Shown here: positions 1 through 10,453 of the stretch, piece after piece
Numbering within the stretch: the first letter of the stretch is position 1
How the letters are laid out: each line of letters begins with the position of its first letter
Assembly: GCA_031841125.1 (NCBI GenBank)
Contig: CM063108.1
Location: forward strand, 24,045,399-24,109,398
Direction of reading: 5' to 3'
DNA: 64,000 bases
Origin: Acanthococcus lagerstroemiae
Lineage: Eukaryota; Arthropoda; Insecta; Hemiptera; Eriococcidae
The notes under the pieces: generated by a model
Told to the model about the DNA's origin: nothing
Seen by the model: only the letters and a program-made list of their open reading frames with translations
The model's database searches: none
Translations under genes and position numbers: made by a program

Positions 1-164
1 CCTAAATTTCAATAATTACCTTTATACCTATATTTTAATAATTAACTATCTTGGGAGTTTTGTTTTCACTACCGAAATATCTGTTACTGAAACGAAAGTT
101 ACTTTTCTATTTCAGTGATATATCTAAATTAATGTTTAGAGAGTATTTTTTTTTTTTTTGTTAT

Positions 165-1245
165 TAGTTTTCGTTCAGTTTGAGGAAATGATAAAAGGAA
201 TGTACGACAAACTGAAAGCCAGAATTAGGACAGACATGACGGGAAAATACTTAGACATAAAGAAAGGGGTTAGACCCCGTGATCCCTTGTCACTCATCCT
301 GTTTAAAACAGCGCACTCGAAGAAGTATTTAGGAACCTAAATTGACGAGGAAGTGGGATAAACATTAATGGAAGTCGATTGACAAACCTAAAGTTCGCAG
401 ACGATATTGCGCTTTTTGCAAGCTCACTAGAGGAACTTCAAGAAATGCTGATACACCTAAGTAGAGGAAGCAAAAAAGCAGGCCTAAAAATAAACATGAA
501 AAAAACAAAGATTCTTTTGAAAACAGTAGGGCAAAAAGGAATCCTGTTAGATGGAAAACTGATCGAAATAGTAGGTACAATAAACAACCTACTTAGGTCA
601 GAGAATAGCATTTAGGGATCAATTTAGAAATGAAGTAAGTACGCGAATCACCAAAACATGGAGGAAACTACAGCCTCATGCAGAAAAGTCAAGTATTGAA
701 TACATGTCGTACCCGTCTTGACCTATGGAAGTCAAACCTGGGCCCGAAGTATCAAAACAACAAATAAAATTAAAACAACGCAAAACGCACTAGAGCGCTC
801 AATTATGAACGTAAAAAGAAAATACCCCACAAAAACAGAAACTATTTAAAATAAAATAAAAAAAAAAAAAAAAAAAATCAAGGGGAAACATCGATGTGGT
901 GGAACATATCAGGAACATTTAATGGAAATGGGCAGGGCGGGCGTATTTCCAGTCTTAAAGACGACCGATTGACCTACAAAACAACTTTTTGGCAACCTTG
1001 GAGTGAAAAAAGGAGGAGAAGGCAAAGGACTAGATGGAAAGATGATATGAAAAAATTCATGAAAAACAAAAACTTTCAAACAATAGCCCGGCACAGAACA
1101 GAATGGTATCGCTTACGGGAAACCTTTGCCCGATACTGACCTAGAAGTAACGGGGCTCCATTTGAGGACACTCAATCTAAATGGATACGAATATAAAATT
1201 AATTATTGTAGACGTCCCAATAAAGGTATTTTGATTTTAGTTTTC
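165..1245 (+). pseudogene. Non-LTR retrotransposon (LINE family A), 5'-truncated reverse transcriptase
   Basis: Frameshifted remnant of a LINE reverse transcriptase. About 185-340 encodes the finger/palm segment (ARIRTDMTGKYLDIKKGV, then a damaged RQGDPLSPILF-like motif). 379-590 carries the motif C region NLKFADDIALFA followed by GLKINMKKTKIL. 700-845 encodes VVPVLTYGSQTWARS. After a poly-A run, 880-1139 encodes the C-terminal tail with TTFWQPW, RRQRTRWKDD and LRETFARY. The same tail recurs near 16.2, 27.2 and 34.0 kb, which defines the family. Several stops and frameshifts make it non-functional. The 3' end is near an AATAAAGGTATTTTGATT string at about 1220-1240. Clade not settled; the related copy at 19.9 kb has an APE-type endonuclease like that of CFDP2-like LINEs. 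Confidence 0.85.
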
Positions 1246-1780
1246 GTCCTCTCGTTCTGTAAATGTTGAAAATTGAAACAGATGTTACTTTCATTGTAGT
1301 ACTAAAACCAAATTTGGTCGTAGTTGTTTTTTTCTCATTTTTTTATTAATAATTTTTTTATAAGCCTAAATTTTTAAAAAGTGATATTTGTTGTTAGTTT
1401 TTGTTCGATATTATTTTCATTGTGGTACTAAAACCAAACCCAACCCTAGTTTTTCAGTTTTTTTTTTTTTTTTACTATAATTTGGTTTAATAGTTAGTTA
1501 CTTACAAGTCTGTTTATACCTAGTTTCTAGATTTTGATTTTATTTTGGTGCTTTCACTATAGTACTGAATTACTGAAACCAAATTTGGTCAAATGGGTTA
1601 CTCACTTTACTACTTATTTTTTATTGTATCTAGTTTGATGTAATTGATTGAAATTTAAATAAAATACTTTGGTCATGATGTCAACATTGAAATTGAACAG
1701 TATTTTTGTCACTAAAAATTGCTTTAATTGGAGGAAGGAGGAGGGGGAGGGTAAGAAAAATTAGTAAAGGTATTTTAGGA
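1225..1780. repeat. Degenerate AT-rich repeat with TACTAAAACCAAA motif
   Basis: The string GTACTAAAACCAAA(T/C) recurs about every 130 bases (near 1300, 1420 and, more diverged, 1565), each time preceded by a TTACTTTCATTGTAG-like run. The first 130 bases of the window hold a similar TTTCACTACCGAAA...TTACTGAAAC string, so the LINE at 0.17-1.25 kb may have landed in this repeat. Homopolymer T runs separate the units. No coding potential. Confidence 0.5.
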
Positions 1781-2094
1781 AAAGAAGCATTATGTATGTA
1801 GCAAAATATGACACAAGAGAAAATGGTTACTTAAAATTATTAGTGTCGCCCAGTGAAAATTGCTTAAAATATGTTCTGGTCGGAGAACCTGCCCTTGGAG
1901 AGGAATCCGCCGCTGGGGATCTTCTTCCCATTCTCAAAAGTCTATGCAGCCGTTTTGGTGGTGGAGGTCGCTCACCCGGTGGATGCAGATGGTATAATCC
2001 GGATCATCATCGCTATCGTCAATGGGGCTTTGTTTTGAAATATTTCGTAACACGACTCCTCACTGAGTGCTTCGGGATTGTCGAAAAATTGGTT
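1781..2094. other. Unassigned stretch with a 111-codon open frame
   Basis: An open frame starts at 1792 (+) and runs 111 codons to 2127. It is more GC-rich than its surroundings and its middle part is glycine-rich (RFGGGGRSPGG). I recognise no domain. It ends inside the minisatellite, so it is probably not a gene. Confidence 0.3.
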
Positions 2095-2327
2095 TGCGTC
2101 GTCGGTTTCCTCCACTGGTGCGACTAATTAATTTATTTTTCTTAGCAATGTTGTCCAAAAATTTTTCACCACAAAAAGCAAGCACTTCTATTTGAAGTCC
2201 AATTATAGACACTTGGAGGTTTCGTCAGTAGGTGCGACTAATTAACACATAAACCTGGAGGTTTCCTCCGTTGGTGCGACTATAATTAACATACAAACCG
2301 GGAGGTTTCCTCTGTGGGTGCGACACA
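2095..2327. repeat. Minisatellite with GGAGGTTTCCTCC core, about four units
   Basis: Units of roughly 42-45 bases share a GGAGGTTTCCTCC-like palindrome, then (T/G)GGTGCGACTA and ATTAACAYA. Three units are adjacent (starting near 2213, 2256, 2299). A fourth near 2100 is separated from them by about 60 bases. The dyad core means each unit can form a small hairpin. Confidence 0.75.
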
Positions 2328-2584
2328 AATGACAGGCAATTAACGGAAGGTGAAAGATATTTTAGAGAAATTTGGTATTCTTAAGAAAATTTGTATAATC
2401 CGATAGTGGCTTAAGACTATAATAAAATACGGGTGTTTTTACCAGATACAAGGCTCGTTGTGTCCCCTTGCTGTGTTTCCTGATCTAAAATTTTAAAATT
2501 CGGCATCTATAAAACTATGAAAATACTATCATCATGCGAAACCTATACTGGTTAGTGGGATGAAAATCCCAGTTATCTCTGGAG

Positions 2585-2886
2585 TGCAAGCGGTTACTCT
2601 ACGTTGCAGTTGTGAAGCCAATCCGGACCTACGGCATCCAGCTGTGGGGCTGTGCCAGTGAGTACAATGTAGACAACATCCAACGAGGTCGAAACATAGC
2701 ACTACGCACCATAGTCGGAGCATACCGGTTTGAACCCAACGCGTTATCCATCGTGACCTAAAAATGCCGACAGTCCTAGAAAAGATACGCCGGCGGCGGT
2801 TCACCACACTATATGAAAGACGACTTCACGGCCACGTAAATCCTACAGCCGTCGAGCTATTAATAGCCAAGAGCTCCGACGACTGA
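2585..2886 (+). pseudogene. Jockey-like LINE, C-terminal fragment of the reverse transcriptase ORF
   Basis: The plus strand encodes LLYVAVVKPIRTYGIQLWG followed by SEYNVDNIQRGRNIALRTIVG. This is the thumb/C-terminal region of jockey-type reverse transcriptases, whose usual form is LKPIWTYGIQLWG...IQRFQSK.LR.I. A one-base deletion near 2752 shifts the frame, after which HRDLKMPTVLEKIRRRRF and YERRLHGHVNPTAVELL continue the family pattern to about 2880. Both ends are truncated. It differs from LINE families A, B and C here because the TYGIQLWG motif and downstream spacing are jockey-specific. Confidence 0.8.
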
Positions 2887-2942
2887 AGAGATTCAAACTT
2901 AATGATTTGCCCTTCAGATGTAAATAAGAGCATTCCTACACT

Positions 2943-3176
2943 CATAGGCGTAGCTAGAACTTTTTCCAGTGAGGGGCAAAGAGGTAGAATTATAAGCTAT
3001 CAGTATGGCGCCAGTCACACATTTTCGTTGTCTAGCGTCTAGGACTCTAGGCACATCCAATTTCATTCAGTTGGCTTTAAATATTCGAAAATAATCTTAT
3101 GAGTACCGGAACATAATTTTTTTCCTCAAAATCAAGGGAGATTGTCCCCCCTTGCACCCCGCTGGCTACGCCCATG
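2943..3176. mobile_element. hAT-type nonautonomous element (CATGGGCGTAGC family), 234 bp
   Basis: Bounded by an exact 8-bp duplication CCTACACT (2935-2942 and 3177-3184). Terminal inverted repeats are CATAGGCGTAGCTAG on the left and, read inward from the right, CATGGGCGTAGCCAG. An 8-bp duplication with short TIRs is the hAT hallmark. It matches both ends of the 2.0-kb element at 23903-25917 in opposite orientation (AACTTTTTCCAG at one end, a run around GAGGGGCAAGGGG at the other), so it is an internally deleted member of that family. It has no coding capacity. Confidence 0.88.
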
Positions 3177-3310
3177 CCTACACTGGTAAATATGACTCAA
3201 CATGTGTAAACTATCACGATGAATATTAATAAATACCCCAGGCAGTTTTAATAGATGAACATAAGAATTGTAAACCAGGTTTAATTCTTAGTATTAAAAA
3301 AAAAAATCTT

Positions 3311-3357
3311 TAGGGTAAAGTGCCCAGTTACTAAGAGTGACTGGGCACTTTACCCTA
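3311..3357. repeat. Perfect 18-bp stem hairpin
   Basis: TAGGGTAAAGTGCCCAGT at 3311-3328 is repeated as its exact reverse complement at 3340-3357 around an 11-base loop. Both outer ends are TA, so it could be the fused ends of a Tc1/mariner-type MITE that lost its interior. No T-run follows as expected for a terminator. Confidence 0.8.
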
Positions 3358-3359
3358 CA

Positions 3360-4530
3360 CATTTAAAACTCGATTTTTCGATTCACTTTTTCATCTAACG
3401 TAGAAAAGTAAACTCGCAGGTTAGTCGGTTAGTCTCAGAAAATGCAACGTCAGTTGTACGCAAAATATATATTCGTGTGGTTTAATCAGCGTATCGTTTT
3501 ACACTAATGCGTAGAAATAGATATATATTTCTCTCGTGCGCCAAATTCTATTCACTCTAATGCCTGCAGCCGTTATTCATCTCGCCGATTGAGGTCTGTA
3601 TGAGAACTCCACGGGGTCATTATTGTTTTCTTCAGTTCCTCGCGGTTAATTAAAGCATAAATTCGATTTCCGACAATAATGGAAGCCACCCCGAGGCCGA
3701 TGAGGGTCGAGCAGCAGCACTCTACAGCTAACTATAGATTACCTATACACAGATTTTTTGAATACAAAATCAGCTCGCAAAATCAAGCCGCTTATTGCTT
3801 ATTGACTTCTATACAAGGCGTATGCAAAGTAAAGCGCATTCGATGGGAAACCGACGCGGCGCTAAAATCAGGGCAGCGCGTGATTTTTTCCAAAGCCTTA
3901 ATCAGACTGATGCGGCGAACGATTTCATAATTCCGAACAGAACCGAAGAACGTTTCTCCTCTCGATGAACTCGTAGATGATTTTTTTCTTCTTCTAAAGA
4001 CGGCGACGAAATGCAGGAATGCAGCACACGATTTCCATCGACAGCACGTACCGAGACTAAGTTGAGTGCACACGACCGTAATGAAAATAAACGAAGAGAT
4101 GCGTAGGGCATGAAAAAAGTTATTCCAAATTAAGAAGCAGAAAATACGACAACGTATATTTCGTTTATTCGTCGCCATTCGGTGTACGATATTGACGACG
4201 CAGGAATTGATGAACGAATTACGCGAGAGACAAAGACTGATTTTGAAGATCAAGAGGACGGTGGGAGATGGACTGTCTGATCGAAATTTGCGGATATTTG
4301 CTTCAGTGGGACTGAGTTGGTAACACGAAAGACAAGGCTCCAAGTCACGTAGACAGTTCAAGGTTTAAACGTGTGTTCAGGTCATATTTCATTTTGCAGC
4401 CGATGTTCGAAGTCAATATTTAGCTGTGATAACAGTAGCAAGGGGAACCGCTGTAGATCATTAGGTCATAAGCGCAAACAGCCGACTTGAGGTCGAGGGC
4501 TTATGAGGGAGCGACCATCAGTTGCTGATG
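3360..4530. other. Unassigned region, relatively CpG-rich, with a 189-codon minus frame
   Basis: No transposon signature was recognised. The longest open frame of the window lies here on the minus strand (4361-3792, 189 codons). Its product is rich in Ser, Cys and Arg without a recognisable domain, and no convincing splice or start context supports it. Base composition differs from the AT-rich repeats on either side, so this may be older single-copy DNA. Confidence 0.3.
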
Positions 4531-4539
4531 ATTTCAACA

Positions 4540-5209
4540 TGACTCGCTGGCCCAAATTATGCATGAGTGCCAAAATAGCTTCAGAAAAGGGAGGTTGTGT
4601 ATCGATGGAGCCTACGCCACAAAATTGTTCGTCGAAAAGAGACGTGAATTTAATTTAGAAATTCGCATTGGCTTCGTTGATCTGGAAAAAGCATACGACC
4701 GTGTCCAGAGAGGAAAACTTTTCGAGATACTGGAGAAAAGCTAGAAAAAGATCAACAAAATGAATCCACCTAGTAGAAGAAATATACAAGAATAATAACA
4801 TCAAAATAAGAACAAGAGAATCAGAACAAAAATGTATAAATCGAGGCATGAGCAAGGCTGCCTGCCAAAGTCCTGCGTGCTATTTAACGTATGCTACGAT
4901 AGCATGATAAAAGAATGGCTCGAAAACAACCCAAAAAGCATACCATCAACTATAGCCTGAAGTGATGTTCGCGGGAAAAGAAGACGATCTACAAAAAGCT
5001 ATGTTCGAACTGCAGAAAGTAGGTAGCGGAAAGTACAGCATAAAGATCTCATCCAAAAAAACAAAAGTGATAGCCCTCGAAGGCAAAGAACCGGCACATA
5101 ACGAGATCATAGAGCAGGTAAATAATTTCAAGTACCTAGGGTGCCAGATATCCTATCTAGGAGAAACAGGCGTTCCAGCCAAGACCACCAAAGTTCTAGG
5201 AATCACAGA
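4540..5209 (+). pseudogene. Non-LTR retrotransposon (family B), reverse transcriptase fragment
   Basis: The plus strand encodes CQNSFRKGRLCIDGAYATK, then LEIRIGFVDLEKAYDRV, which is RT motif A with its aspartate (F.D.EKA.D). Frameshifts follow. Recognisable downstream pieces are VLFNVCYDSMIKEWLEN (motif B side), then 4962-5200 with GSGKYSIKISSKKTKVI and NNFKYLGCQIS, the usual YLG segment after motif C. The FADD block is degraded. It is cut at 5210 by a hAT-like element. The FKYLGC spelling and lack of the FWQPW tail separate it from family A. Confidence 0.8.
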
Positions 5210-5680
5210 CAGGGACGTAGCGAAGAGTTTTTTCTGGAGGGGCAAAAATTGTTAAATTCCCGACTGACTCAAGTCAAAATTCCCAAGTATCCAAATTTGT
5301 TTGTATCAGCAAAAAAAAAGCAACAAAAAAAACCTTTTATTGGATTTTCCCAACTCTTGATCCAGTTGCCCAATGGGCGAAAACCCGCCGGTTACCCGCG
5401 GAAAAGTTACCCTTTTGTAACCCTTCGATTAACCGGGTAACTGAAGGATTTCCGAGGGTAATTTTTCCACGGATAACTGGCGGGTTGTTGCAAATCTAAT
5501 AACTCAAGTCAAAATTCTCAAGTATCAAAATTTGTTGGTATTACCAAAAAAAAAAAAAAAAAAGTTCGGACTTGTTGGATTTTTCCAACTCTTGATCCAT
5601 CTACCAATATGTCCCAACTCTGGCGGAGGCTGCGGGGGGAGGCTTCCCTTGCGTTCCCCTTATTTTCGTTCCTGATCACA
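5210..5680. mobile_element. hAT-like element (CAGGGAYGTWGC family), right end not found
   Basis: The left end CAGGGACGTAGCGAAGAG (from 5210) matches the bounded hAT MITE at 48673-48976. Internal strings match too: TTTTTTCTG, CTCAAGTCAAAATT(C), CTTGATCCATCTA and CCCTTATTTTCGTTCCTGA. Inside it a segment of about 95 bases occurs twice (from about 5265 and from about 5510), with a small palindromic MITE between the copies. The expected right terminus (GTCCCTG-like) is not visible, so the right boundary is uncertain. Confidence 0.65.
5371..5495. mobile_element. Palindromic MITE (AACCCGCC family), copy 1
   Basis: About 125 bases beginning CAATGGGCGAAAACCCGCC and ending GGCGGGTTGTTGCAAAT, with internal GTTACCCGCGGAAAAGTTAC and its complementary arm. 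A second copy lies at 56925-57055. It sits between two near-identical segments of the hAT-like host element. Confidence 0.75.
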
Positions 5681-5949
5681 GGAGCAAAAACCGAGCAATA
5701 CCTCCCAAAAAAGTACGCGCTGAATCCAGAATGAGAAATATACAACGTAGCTGCTTCTGTTTTTCAGAACTTCTGTTTCCTATTTTTTAGTTTTTGATGG
5801 GTACTTTACTTTTTCGATATTCGATCTGTGCACTGATTGATAGCGCACTTCAACTATAACTTTTGAAACCGTTGGTAGGTTACGTACCTACCACCTTACT
5901 GCACGATAATGATTTGCCATAAAATAATTTGAATCAAGAATGAAAAATA

Positions 5950-7245
5950 TAAAGCTATATGGACAAGATACGTAGACAACATTATATTAATCATCTGGAC
6001 AGAAACAGATAGACAACTAGACCAATTCCTCACGCAGACAAATAGCATAAGCAACAACATACTGTACATAAGAAAAACATAAGGCTATGGACAAGATACG
6101 TAAACGACATATATTAATCATCTGGACAGGAACAGATAAACAACTAGACCAATTCCTCACAGAGACAAATAGCATAAACAACATAAAGTTCACAATATAA
6201 AAAGGCAACAAGACCATCAGTACCTTGACCTTACAAAATAAATAAAAGACAACAGGATACAGTACAACATTTACAGAAAACCCATCCATACTGACGCAAG
6301 AATACCCAAAGACTCATTCCACCATCAAAAACACAAAATGGCAGCACTACACAATTACTGCCACAGAGCAGTCAACATACTAAACGACAACAACCTCAGA
6401 ACAACAGAAATCAACAAAATTAAACAAATAGCAATTAACAACAAATACCAACCACAAACAGTAGACAGAATAATTAACAAAAACTAACACAACCAAAAAG
6501 CACAGACACTGAACCAACTATACTACAAAAACAGACAAATACGCAGGAGCAAAACCATTTACAGGAACACATACATACAAAATACAAAAAATCTTCAACC
6601 AATACAACATGAAACTCCAAATGAAAAATAAACCACCTCTGATCAAACAAATAAGCAATGACATATAACAGAAACACAAAGGACAGAAACCACAGTAGCG
6701 GAGTATACAGACTGGACTGTGAACACTGTGACATGACCTACATAGAAGAAAAAGGCAAAAAATTCACAAACAGAATCAAAGAACATGAAAAATCACAGAA
6801 GCTAAATTATGACAAATCGCACTGTTTGGAAAACACTGCAATGACTAGGGACACAACTATGAAATTGACAGAAAAGTACAAAATCCTACACATAGAAAAC
6901 AACACAAGAAAAAGAAAATTAAAAGAACAACTACGTAGAAATAATATTAATAATAATAATATATATTAAAAAAAAAAAAAAAAAACCTAGTTAACACAAC
7001 AACTAACTTCCAATGCGAGAACTTATTCCAACTAATAACATAAACACCCATGGATTGGACAGACTGCACAATCACAGACAACCAATAGGAGCACACGACT
7101 AAACAGGTCCACCATACAGTACTACTCTCGACTGACTATGACCACAGGACCACATTTAGGGTACTCCACTGATGATGGCATAACAGCCGAAAGCGCTCTG
7201 GACTACAGAAGAAGAATAAGTGAATCGGCATACCCTACAAATGAA
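5950..7245 (+). pseudogene. Penelope-like retroelement, copy 1 (5'-truncated RT plus GIY-YIG-like domain)
   Basis: Begins inside RT motif C: LWTRYVDNIILIIWTETD at about 5952, with a second copy (RYVNDIYLIIWTGTD, frameshifted) at about 6082 because roughly 100 bases are duplicated. It continues through RKPIHTDARIPKDSFHHQKH and TEINKIKQIAINNKYQPQT, the PLE post-RT region. 6658-6930 encodes the C-terminal domain with GVYRLDCEHCDMTYIEEKG, R-I-K-E-H and K-Y-K-I-L. This is a GIY-YIG-type pattern spelled GVY...YIE, so the second motif is altered. The 3' noncoding part ends in a hammerhead-like motif and GAATCGGCATACCCTAC. Two further copies lie at 16.9-18.3 and 55.3-55.6 kb. Stops and frameshifts make it inactive. 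Confidence 0.85.
7161..7206 (+). ncRNA. Hammerhead-ribozyme-like motif in the PLE terminus (best copy)
   Basis: CTGATGA (7169-7175), a GGC/GCC stem II with loop ATAACA, GAAA (7189-7192), then AGCGCT as a self-complementary stem III and C as the cleavage-site base. TGGACTAC (7199-7206) pairs with GTACTCCA (7161-7168) as stem I with one mismatch. A palindromic stem III implies activity as a dimer, as known for PLE hammerheads. Oddity: an extra U separates the A9 position from stem II. Cleavage not shown. Confidence 0.65.
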
Positions 7246-7259
7246 ACAAGAATAATTAT

Positions 7260-8630
7260 GAATATCGAATCCGTTCAAGTTTTTGAAACATTTATTAGGT
7301 GATCTATTCTTGGGATTCCACCCTTACTGAGTCAACTTTAGTCGAAGATAATGTTGGTAGATAAGTAACCTAGCTAGCATTTTCACTAATCATGTAATTT
7401 GGATAATGTGATGGACTAGTTTTCAACACCGAATGTATCGGCATTATGTAAAACACCCGAGAATGAGAATATTTCAAGAATTTCGGTAACCCCGACGAGA
7501 ATGAAACGTTAGGTACGAATTTCGGCAGCTCTTTCTGGCTTCCGACCGTGGCGCACACCCTCTTATTATCATTCCCTTTGGTCACTGCGAGAAATTTAAC
7601 GAACCGGAATTATTAGCCCTTTTTCGTTCAAATATAGTAAACTAACCGTTAGGTATACTGTCCGAGTCGGCCATTTTTCTAAACTACCTCGAAATAGACG
7701 TTTTCGTCTTTTACTTTTCACGTCTGGCTAAAATAAACTGCGAAGAATCACATTTTGTCTATTTGCACCGCTCTGTCCAGTCTAGACGCGCAATCGCAAA
7801 AGTATAATCTTGTCTTTGAGTGTCGCTTTTCATAGATCTTACCAATTGGTTAAGCAATAGGTATTTAGTACAGACTTTGACAAAAAATAAAAATGTTATT
7901 TTTAGTTTAAGCTTCATGGATTAGGAAATCTATAACTCGGATATAATCTCTCCTGTTTCTGTATAGGTATTTCAATTTAAACTGAAATGCCGGTGTGTTA
8001 AAGCTGCACACCCTCAATATAGTTCTAGGTAAATAAGGAAATTAAGAGGAAAAGTGGCAACAAGCGCAAGTTCGAAGAAAATGGTTGAAAATGGTGTCCT
8101 AACAAACATACTAAAATCCCTACCCCTTTCATTTCTGATAATTTTCTATTAGGAAGGTCCAATAAAAATAGTCTCGTATATCTTTTCCGTAACCACCCTA
8201 GAAACGTTACAAATTGGGGGTTCGAAGCGACCCTTTCGAAAAACACAGTTTAATACAGACCTTATGGAAAAAATAACAATTCTTTCATAGGATGAGATCG
8301 TATTTTACAAGCACTTGATTCCGTACTCCATAGCTTCCCATTCCTGGAAATTGAAAGTCCTCTTTCGCCCCCCTTGGATATCACACATATATGTACAATC
8401 GGGTATTTCTGTATTTCAGTAGTTCGGACAGGGAGCATTTTGGGGGAAGTTTTCTAACTGGTAAAGTGTACAAAAATTCTATCGGGTTATGTATCATGGA
8501 GTATTCGAGAATCTTGAGAAAAGCATCGAGGCACGTTGGAACTGAAATTTTCAGTTCATTATTGACAAAATATTTCGTAGAGCACGAACTAGGGAATTGT
8601 ATTAGTTTACCTGTAGAAGTACGATGTCAT
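7260..8630. other. Unassigned AT-rich DNA
   Basis: No recognisable gene, repeat or transposon end. Short open frames (for example 73 codons on the minus strand, 8246-8025) lack known motifs. Confidence 0.3.
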
Positions 8631-8632
8631 TT

Positions 8633-8947
8633 TTACATTCCTCTGTAATTGTAATGTGCTTCAAGGAGGAACGCGTCTTGCGATTGTTCGTCTTCATTTT
8701 TATAGAACATTTTGTAAAAACTCTGAACATCCAAAGGTGATAAGCTGTTACATTTCAATGTCCTTTGTACGTCAAAAACTGATAAAAGTTCTGAAAGATA
8801 AATCAATATTTCAATCCCAATTTTCAAATTGAAAGTTATCGCAAATTTAATCACAGATTCCTCACCTTTCAGATTTTTCGCAATATTTTGCTTCCTCAGC
8901 TTTGGATACGACTTCTTTTTTTTAGCAGTGTACTCTATTTTGACCAT
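8633..8947 (-). CDS. Candidate two-exon gene, unrecognised product
   Basis: Read on the minus strand, ATG at 8947 opens a basic N-terminus (MVKIEYTAKKKKSYPKLRKQ) that reaches a textbook donor AAAG/GTGAGG. The implied intron is 8865-8791 (75 bases) and ends with acceptor TTTATCTTTCAG. Exon 2 (8790-8633) continues in the correct phase for 52 codons to TAA, giving LLSVFDVQRTLKCNSLSPLD and further residues. The frame is also open through the intron, so retention is possible. Total spliced length is about 79 residues. No domain was recognised. Excellent splice consensus and a short insect-sized intron argue for a gene; small size and lack of homology argue for caution. It could be a 5' piece of a longer gene or a transposon-derived exon. 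Confidence 0.4.
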   Translation of the reverse strand: MVKIEYTAKKKKSYPKLRKQNIAKNLKGEESVIKFAITFNLKIGIEILIYLSELLSVFDVQRTLKCNSLSPLDVQSFYKMFYKNEDEQSQDAFLLEAHYNYRGM

Positions 8948-8949
8948 TG

Positions 8950-9717
8950 TTCAAAATAATTCAAAAAATTCACCGAATTAACAATAATAATGGAAAATCA
9001 TCACAATAGCGACAAAACATTCGTTTATCATTCCATCAAGGTGAACTGAGAAACTTTTACACAATGCAATTCTAATTTTATCAACCAGCGTGCCCAAAAC
9101 GTGATTAGCTGATAACGGATAAAACTGCTGATAACGTAAGGCAAGCGTTGTTACTTGTTAGACAAAACGATTTTTTGTCATTTTGTCAGCGGAGCATTTC
9201 ATCTTTTTTTGTTATGTCCAACCCTGTCAAGAGGGAGGGGAAAAAGGGGGGAAATGCCCCGCGCCCGGACTTTCAGGAGGGCCCAATATTTTCAAAATAC
9301 CTGAATATCAACGCTTACGACTGCATCATACTGTACACCAAATCAGCAATCACTCCTTACACCATGAAAGAAACCTCTTATCCCATAGCTTATAATTTTT
9401 CCCCATCTGACAAAAGAAAAAAATGAACTGGAAGGAGAGGGCCCGTGGAAATCCCCCCCCCGACCCTCTTTTTCTCTCTACATGGCTGGTCATGTCATAA
9501 GTTTTGTCATCTTTAGAGTTTTGTTATTTTGTTTTTTCATGGTTTTGTTAAATCTTGATGAAATTATTTTGTCATATATATATTGTCGTCCTATTTCTAA
9601 TTTTGAAGAATTTCTGCTTTATACACTCTTTCCAACAATACTAATAACTCATTTTGTCAACAAATGTTGCTGAAGTCCTTTTTGTTTGCTTAGCAGCCAT
9701 TTTGCGTCTAATCTCAG
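8950..9717. other. Unassigned DNA rich in TTTTGTCA strings
   Basis: The tetramer-like string TTTTGTCA recurs on both sides of a G/C-rich patch (about 9222-9475, with GGGAGGGGAAAAAGGGG near the left and CCCCCCCCCGACCCTC near the right). The patch looks inserted, but no clean TSD or TIR was found. Confidence 0.35.
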
Positions 9718-9726
9718 GTAGTGTCC

Positions 9727-10035
9727 CAGGGTGATTTTAAAGGAGCTGGGCTCACTCCGCTAGGCGTAACAACACCAGTGACGTCACTGGCATAGGATTG
9801 TCTTTGACTTATATAAGGGAATACGTTTTTTTCGATCTTTGCTCGTAATTGATGCCCTCAAAATATTTTCCTATTATTTTTACCACATACAACATTCAAT
9901 TAGCTACCGTTTGAAAAAAAAAGAGCTCTCTACAGCAAAAATTCAATTTTCCCATTACTTTCTTATGAAGTGAATTTCGGCACGGGTGAGACGGGAAGAA
10001 TTGTGGCGGGTTGCATACCCAAGTGAGCCCACCTG
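9727..10035. mobile_element. TIR DNA transposon, 309 bp, 9-bp TSD GTAGTGTCC
   Basis: GTAGTGTCC occurs at 9718-9726 and 10036-10044, directly flanking an element that starts CAGGGTG and ends CCACCTG. Both ends carry the subterminal inverted motif GGGCTCACT. An internal palindrome CCAGTGACGTCACTGG lies near 9775-9790. A 9-bp duplication would fit Mutator- or Merlin-type elements, or a hAT with an extended duplication. No coding sequence. Confidence 0.72.
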
Positions 10036-10046
10036 GTAGTGTCCTA

Positions 10047-10453
10047 TACTCTGTTCGCAAATAGAAAGGATCAACGTAAATAAAGACGTAAACATTAACA
10101 CATGCCCAAAAGCACAGAATGTAATTCCCTATAAGATGATAACATTAACGTACATGTTGTATACATCAATACATGCACATAACAATTCGGATCTAGCAAC
10201 GTAATGGCTGACATCTGGCGGAAGTTTTCAACAACATCTAATTCTTTTGTGTTCTTATCAACGTTAGGATAAAATCGTACATTTTATCCTAACGTTGATA
10301 AGAAATTCAATGGAAAATCAAAAAAGCGACATCAGCGCGCCACCACGCTGCTAGGTCCTAATCGAATACTTACACGTACCCACTTCACACCGCGGATACC
10401 GCGAGTTCCATAATGTTTATTTACATTAACCCTTTCTATTTGCGAACAGAGTA
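10047..10453. mobile_element. Foldback element with TACTCTGTTCGCAAATAG ends
   Basis: TACTCTGTTCGCAAATAGAA at 10047-10066 is inverted at 10434-10453. The match extends a few bases further inward with an A/G difference. It abuts the TSD of the preceding element. The terminal TA on both sides suggests a Tc1/mariner-type MITE. A perfect 24-bp hairpin lies near its centre. Downstream, 10510-10605 holds a short direct repeat (AAAACGGGATGAAATACA twice). Confidence 0.7.
10252..10304. repeat. Perfect 24-bp stem hairpin with 5-base loop
   Basis: 10252-10275 and 10281-10304 are exact reverse complements (outer bases TTCTTATCAACGTTAGG...) around the loop CGTAC. Perfect symmetry in an otherwise degraded region implies recent formation or maintenance. 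Confidence 0.9.

Noticed and set aside
3311..3357. Intrinsic transcription terminator
   Set aside because: No U-tract follows the hairpin and bacterial-type terminators are not expected here. A collapsed MITE is more likely.
3792..4361. Longest open frame of the window (189 codons, minus strand) as a protein gene
   Set aside because: No domain, odd Ser/Cys/Arg-rich composition, no start or splice context, and the opposite strand is similarly open in part. Likely a chance frame in CpG-richer DNA.
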